From contig NZ_CP099734.1 of NCBI RefSeq assembly GCF_025398175.1, forward strand, positions 1,302,001 through 1,366,000: 64,000 nt of DNA. The letters are read 5' to 3'. Source of the DNA: Photobacterium sp. TY1-4. Its GTDB lineage: Bacteria; Pseudomonadota; Gammaproteobacteria; Enterobacterales; Vibrionaceae. Positions 63,785-64,000 of the stretch are shown piece by piece; the first letter of the stretch is position 1; every line of letters starts with the position of its first letter. The position numbers and the translations under genes are program-made. Under the pieces are notes generated by a model that worked only from the letters and a program-made list of their open reading frames with translations, was not told the DNA's origin and did not search any database.

Positions 63785-64000
63785 ATGCGTTTTGACGCCT
63801 TTGATGGAACGCAAACCTTGCGCGCACGTGTGCTCGGGGGCATGTGTATCGCCTTAGGGGTATTGGCCGCCCTGATGGCTGTTGCCAATATACTTTGGAG
63901 TCAGTCTTATCTGTTCGCTCTGATCGAAGGTATTTTTGCCGTTCTGTCATATTTCTTATATGTGAAATCCAAGCGTCAGACTTATACGCTAAGGGAAAAG
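63785..64000 (+). CDS. Membrane protein, N-terminal part (runs off the right edge)
   Basis: I translated this frame by hand: 72 codons from ATG 63785 to the window end, no stop. Two hydrophobic helices are visible (VLGGMCIALGVLAALMAVAN at about 16-35; YLFALIEGIFAVLSYFLYVK at about 43-62) followed by a basic, Tyr-rich stretch. This is the kind of N-terminus seen in membrane-anchored GGDEF or sensor proteins, but the rest lies outside the window and I cannot assign it. Confidence 0.7.
   Translation, partial: MRFDAFDGTQTLRARVLGGMCIALGVLAALMAVANILWSQSYLFALIEGIFAVLSYFLYVKSKRQTYTLREK

Overview
The window looks like a chromosomal segment of a member of the Vibrionaceae. Supporting signs are the uvrY-uvrC-pgsA-tRNA block, a three-gene norspermidine pathway of the Vibrio type (fused diaminobutyrate aminotransferase/decarboxylase, carboxynorspermidine dehydrogenase, NspC), a Na+-dependent citrate fermentation cluster, and integron cassettes with VCR-like and short attC sites. 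I cannot name the genus from sequence alone. The chromosomal genes are moderately GC-rich; the cassette genes at the left are visibly AT-rich.

Layout. (1) 1-7941 is a battered integron cassette array with no integron integrase in view. It starts inside an IS91-family element whose transposase overlaps a tyrosine recombinase gene. A VCR-like attC follows, split by a complete ISAs1-family element with a 10-bp target duplication. Four cassettes then carry an Imm32-like small protein, a GNAT acetyltransferase, a large inverted TPR/coiled-coil gene and a Phd/RelE-type toxin-antitoxin pair. Every short attC is interrupted at the same place by a remnant of an IS1111-type (IS110 family) element, two of them with the same internal deletion. 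(2) 7950-12208 is a TetR regulator plus a heterodimeric ABC transporter pair behind a perfect Fur-type palindrome, probably iron/siderophore related. (3) 12480-18784 holds a LysR remnant, a P-loop kinase-like protein, a nucleotidyltransferase, an AraC regulator with a LysE-type exporter, an orphan PTS IIB, a lipoprotein and a YddG-like exporter. (4) 18859-31719 is a complete citrate fermentation locus: two-component system, oxaloacetate decarboxylase Na+ pump, citrate carrier, and divergent citCDEFXG.

(5) 32024-46490 contains a chemoreceptor, a DUF5718 protein, a five-gene peptide-type ABC transporter operon, an HDAC-like deacetylase, a HIT protein, a thioesterase-like protein, a membrane protein/ion channel pair and a periplasmic-sensing diguanylate cyclase. 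(6) 46664-47615 encodes two bacterioferritin subunits with complementary defects, suggesting a hetero-oligomer. (7) 48373-51798 is uvrY-uvrC-pgsA-tRNA-Cys. (8) 52107-55908 is a large FAD/Fe-S D-lactate-type dehydrogenase with a convergent LysR regulator. (9) 55909-62050 is a long hairpin-rich leader followed by the norspermidine genes. (10) 62326-64000 has a second tRNA-Cys, a damaged tRNA-like gene, an Ntn-type amide hydrolase and the start of a membrane protein.

The most unusual part is the left 8 kb: successive, position-specific invasion of attC sites by non-autonomous IS1111-type elements, with hints of exchange with IS91 sequence. The structured leader ahead of the norspermidine operon, the aberrant tRNA and the split-function bacterioferritin pair also deserve attention.
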